A DNA stretch of 64,000 nt from Planctomycetota bacterium (GTDB lineage Bacteria; Planctomycetota; UBA1135): the NCBI GenBank assembly GCA_030748415.1, contig JASMMA010000012.1, positions 1 to 64,000 of the forward strand, given 5' to 3'. Each line of letters opens with the position of its first letter. Within the stretch, counting starts at the first letter, position 1. A program made the translations under genes and the position numbers. The notes beneath the pieces were generated by a model. The model searched no databases. It was not told the origin of the DNA and worked only from the letters and a program-made list of their open reading frames with translations. Below, in pieces: positions 62,597 through 64,000 of this stretch.

Positions 62597-62657
62597 TGGT
62601 TTTTTTGCGGGTTTAAAATCATGAACAAGAATTGCGGGTTTAATCGAGCGTAGATAC

Positions 62658-62687
62658 TTGTCCGCGGCCGACTCTCTTCGGTATTCT
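62658..62687 (+). promoter_or_regulatory. Promoter of the ArsC-like gene, leaderless
   Basis: TTGTCC (62658-62663), an 18-bp spacer and TATTCT (62682-62687); the ATG at 62694 is 6 nt beyond. Confidence 0.5.
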
Positions 62688-62693
62688 TTTTAC

Positions 62694-63038
62694 ATGACCG
62701 CCACCACCATCTGGTTTAATCCGAATTGTTCCAAATGCAGAGCGGTGCGGGAAATCCTCACCGAAAGAGGTGTAGAAGCCGATTATCGTCACTATTTGGA
62801 GACCCCTCCGACCTTGGAAGAACTTACACGAGTCTTGGAAGGGATGGATGGAACAGTGCAGGACATCCTCCGCTCAAAGGAGGCCGCTTATGGCGAGCTT
62901 GGCCTGGCAGATGCTACCGATGGCGAGTGTCTGCAGGCCTTGACTGCGCATCCAGAGCTATTGAACCGCCCAATTTTGGAGCATGAGGGGAGGTCCGTTG
63001 TGGCGCGGCCTCCTGAACGCGCTCTCGATTTGCTTTAG
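62694..63038 (+). CDS. ArsC/Spx-family protein, likely arsenate reductase
   Basis: A 114-aa thioredoxin-fold protein. The active Cys is in WFNPNCSKCRAVREIL (residues 6-21); LLNRPILEHEGRSVVARPPE (span) is the conserved C-terminal segment, including Arg residues that bind arsenate in ArsC. The second Cys (CSKC) gives a CxxC pair resembling Spx or glutaredoxin-linked ArsC. No other ars genes are nearby, so the substrate is inferred only. The in-frame GTG/ATG further upstream is less consistent with the -10 position. Confidence 0.8.
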   Translation: MTATTIWFNPNCSKCRAVREILTERGVEADYRHYLETPPTLEELTRVLEGMDGTVQDILRSKEAAYGELGLADATDGECLQALTAHPELLNRPILEHEGRSVVARPPERALDLL

Positions 63039-63254
63039 GCCGAGTTCTTCTGGAACAGAGACTGCTCTAGGCAGCATGGCTGAATCGAGAGACCTTCATG
63101 TCGACTCTCGCCTCCAAAAGTTACGATTGCATTAATTGAAGAGTCGGTCCTGGGTTTGATATTTGCTTGGGTTGTGTTGTGGGATGGGGCCATTTCGAGC
63201 GAGATTTCTCTCGGTGCACTCAAGGGACGTCGATTTTCTTGGATTACTGATTTA

Positions 63255-63599
63255 CTAATACGTTGGCATCGCTCGGTCCACATCTCTCTGCCAAGCGGCG
63301 ATGCCACCAGCTAAGTTTCTGACATTGCGGTGACCAAGTTGGGTGAGAGCAAGACAAACCTGCGCACTTCGTATACCGTGGTGACAGTAAACAATGGTGA
63401 GTGCTGAATTGCCTGCCTCCTCCTCTAGCCACGTATTTGCCAAGGACAAAGGCCGGAAAATACTGCCAGGGATCCGGCAGATGTCCCACTCTTCAAGCTC
63501 CCTAACATCAAGAATGCGAAGGCTTCGATCGAAGAGAGCCTTTTCCTTGAGTTCCTTCGGGGAGATGGATTTGATTTCCGGGACATGATGTCCTTCCAT
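63255..63599 (-). CDS. Rhodanese-domain protein
   Basis: A 114-aa single-domain rhodanese that transfers sulfane sulfur. ILDVRELEEWDICRIPGS (about residue 30) is the first rhodanese motif and VYCHHGIRS (about 72-80) is the active-site loop CxxGxR. GGIAAWQRDVD is the C-terminal end. The ATG at 63599 is chosen because TATCCT (minus strand 63607-63612) lies 7 nt upstream; an in-frame alternative at 63632 would lie beyond that hexamer. It is divergent from yaaA. Confidence 0.85.
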   Translation of the reverse strand: MEGHHVPEIKSISPKELKEKALFDRSLRILDVRELEEWDICRIPGSIFRPLSLANTWLEEEAGNSALTIVYCHHGIRSAQVCLALTQLGHRNVRNLAGGIAAWQRDVDRAMPTY

Positions 63600-63606
63600 G
63601 GAGAAG

Positions 63607-63612
63607 AGGATA
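63607..63612 (-). promoter_or_regulatory. TANNNT -10 hexamer, leaderless start of the rhodanese gene
   Basis: On the minus strand TATCCT ends 7 nt before the ATG at 63599. No SD. Confidence 0.4.
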
Positions 63613-63638
63613 CCGTTTCCCAATGAGTACATCTCTTC

Positions 63639-63644
63639 TAGAAT
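63639..63644 (+). promoter_or_regulatory. TANNNT -10 hexamer, leaderless start of yaaA
   Basis: TAGAAT ends 6 nt before the GTG at 63651. A weak TTTCCC at 63616-63621 is 17 bp upstream. Confidence 0.4.
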
Positions 63645-63650
63645 CCCCTG

Positions 63651-64000
63651 GTGTTGATTCTCCTTTCTCCCACGAAAAAATTAGGCATAGAACATCCAGT
63701 TGGACTGCCGCGTGCAGCACCAATCTTTGTGAAGGAAGCTAATCGCCTTGTCCAAGGATTGCGCCAGCTCTCTTCCGCTCAGTTGGGTTCCTTGATGAAT
63801 TTAAGCGATTCTCTAGAAAAGCTAACCTATGATCGACTGAAATCTTGGTCACCCCGCCCAAGAATTGGTCAAGCAGTTCCGAGCCTATTTGCATATCAAG
63901 GCGAAGTGTTCTCAAAGATGAATCCGGCGGACTTTTCCGAATCCGAGTTTGCTTTCTCGCAGAAACACCTAAGGATTGTCTCTGGACTTTATGGCCTCTT
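63651..64000 (+). CDS. yaaA: YaaA/DUF328-family protein, truncated by the window edge
   Basis: The frame is open from a GTG at 63651 to the window end (116 codons). It starts MLILLSPTKKLG, continues EANRLVQGLRQLSSAQLGSL (about residues 32-51), SLFAYQGEVF (about residue 83), and ends with QKHLRIVSGLYGL, all characteristic of the family, which limits iron and DNA damage under peroxide stress in E. coli. The GTG is preferred because it fits the N-terminus and the -10 position. The C-terminal half is outside the window. Confidence 0.85.
   Translation, partial: MLILLSPTKKLGIEHPVGLPRAAPIFVKEANRLVQGLRQLSSAQLGSLMNLSDSLEKLTYDRLKSWSPRPRIGQAVPSLFAYQGEVFSKMNPADFSESEFAFSQKHLRIVSGLYGL

Noticed and set aside
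62605-62643. Two copies of TTGCGGGTTTAA in the gap after the VWA gene
   Set aside because: Only two copies 27 bp apart, with no palindrome or further copies nearby; too little to call a repeat element or operator.
63035-63307. 90-codon reading frame on the minus strand between the ArsC-like and rhodanese genes
   Set aside because: It overlaps the rhodanese 3' end by 53 nt on the same strand, has no -10-like hexamer or SD at its start, and looks like no known family. It may still be a small gene but I cannot support it.
1-64000. CRISPR arrays, prophage, conjugative or toxin-antitoxin modules
   Set aside because: No regularly spaced repeats, phage structural genes, relaxases or recognisable toxin-antitoxin pairs were seen on either strand.

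Overview
The window looks like chromosome from a diderm, free-living heterotroph, most likely a planctomycete-type bacterium. By eye GC is slightly above 50 percent (not computed). The lineage guess rests on the protein repertoire: an outer-membrane barrel protein ending in Phe, a terpene-cyclase-repeat protein on a TonB-like acidic membrane anchor, secreted metallopeptidases, an FHA protein with a C-terminal membrane tail, and a REP-associated (RAYT) transposase. I could not run a search, so phylum is an inference. Core housekeeping genes are intact and densely packed, with 1-11 nt overlaps, and no prophage, plasmid, rRNA operon or CRISPR array is visible.

Layout. 1-9.5 kb: tRNA-Phe, def-ribF, a TPR protein, rpsT, the anchored terpene-cyclase-fold protein, and the rnc-mfd-PPIase operon. 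9.6-13.3 kb: an EgtD-like methyltransferase, fabI, a thiD-like kinase and an HD-fold protein. 13.29-14.51 kb: a RAYT gene between 44-bp inverted repeats, lodged between the HD gene and a dNTPase. 15.7-21.2 kb: a long core operon (DAHP synthase, tpiA, secG, pyrE, yicC, gmk, coaC, coaB), then ftsK, rimO, pgsA and a sigma-54-type AAA+ protein without a DNA-binding domain. 26.9-34.3 kb: a leftward glycan operon with five GT4 and one GT2 glycosyltransferases, a Wzz/GumC-like protein and two tiny membrane proteins. 34.3-38.5 kb: a probably abundant outer-membrane protein with a structured leader, a PPP-type phosphatase and a Deg-like protease. 38.5-43.9 kb: rsfS, a membrane pyrophosphatase, a DedA protein and a small ABC system. 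44.4-50.8 kb: a second leftward glycan block (three GT4s, a flippase) headed by an IDH/IPMDH-family dehydrogenase and a CDF transporter. 50.9-60.3 kb: a carboxypeptidase-regulatory-like protein, then hutH, two large metallopeptidases and hutU, all rightward. 60.5-64 kb: a MerR-like regulator with a VWA protein, an ArsC-like protein, a rhodanese and the 5' part of yaaA.

Three observations stand out. First, many genes that begin a transcription unit have a TANNNT hexamer only 6-8 nt before the start codon and no Shine-Dalgarno sequence, which suggests widespread leaderless transcription; this rule also sets the starts of yaaA (GTG) and the rhodanese. Second, the histidine ammonia-lyase has Cys instead of Ser in its MIO-forming triad. 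Third, an 831-residue secreted protein joins an M16 peptidase domain, a TPR region and a separate HExxH domain. I see no clear new defence system; the best candidates for undescribed biology are the MerR-VWA pair, the dual-metallopeptidase protein, the EgtD-like methyltransferase and the RAYT with its long inverted repeats.
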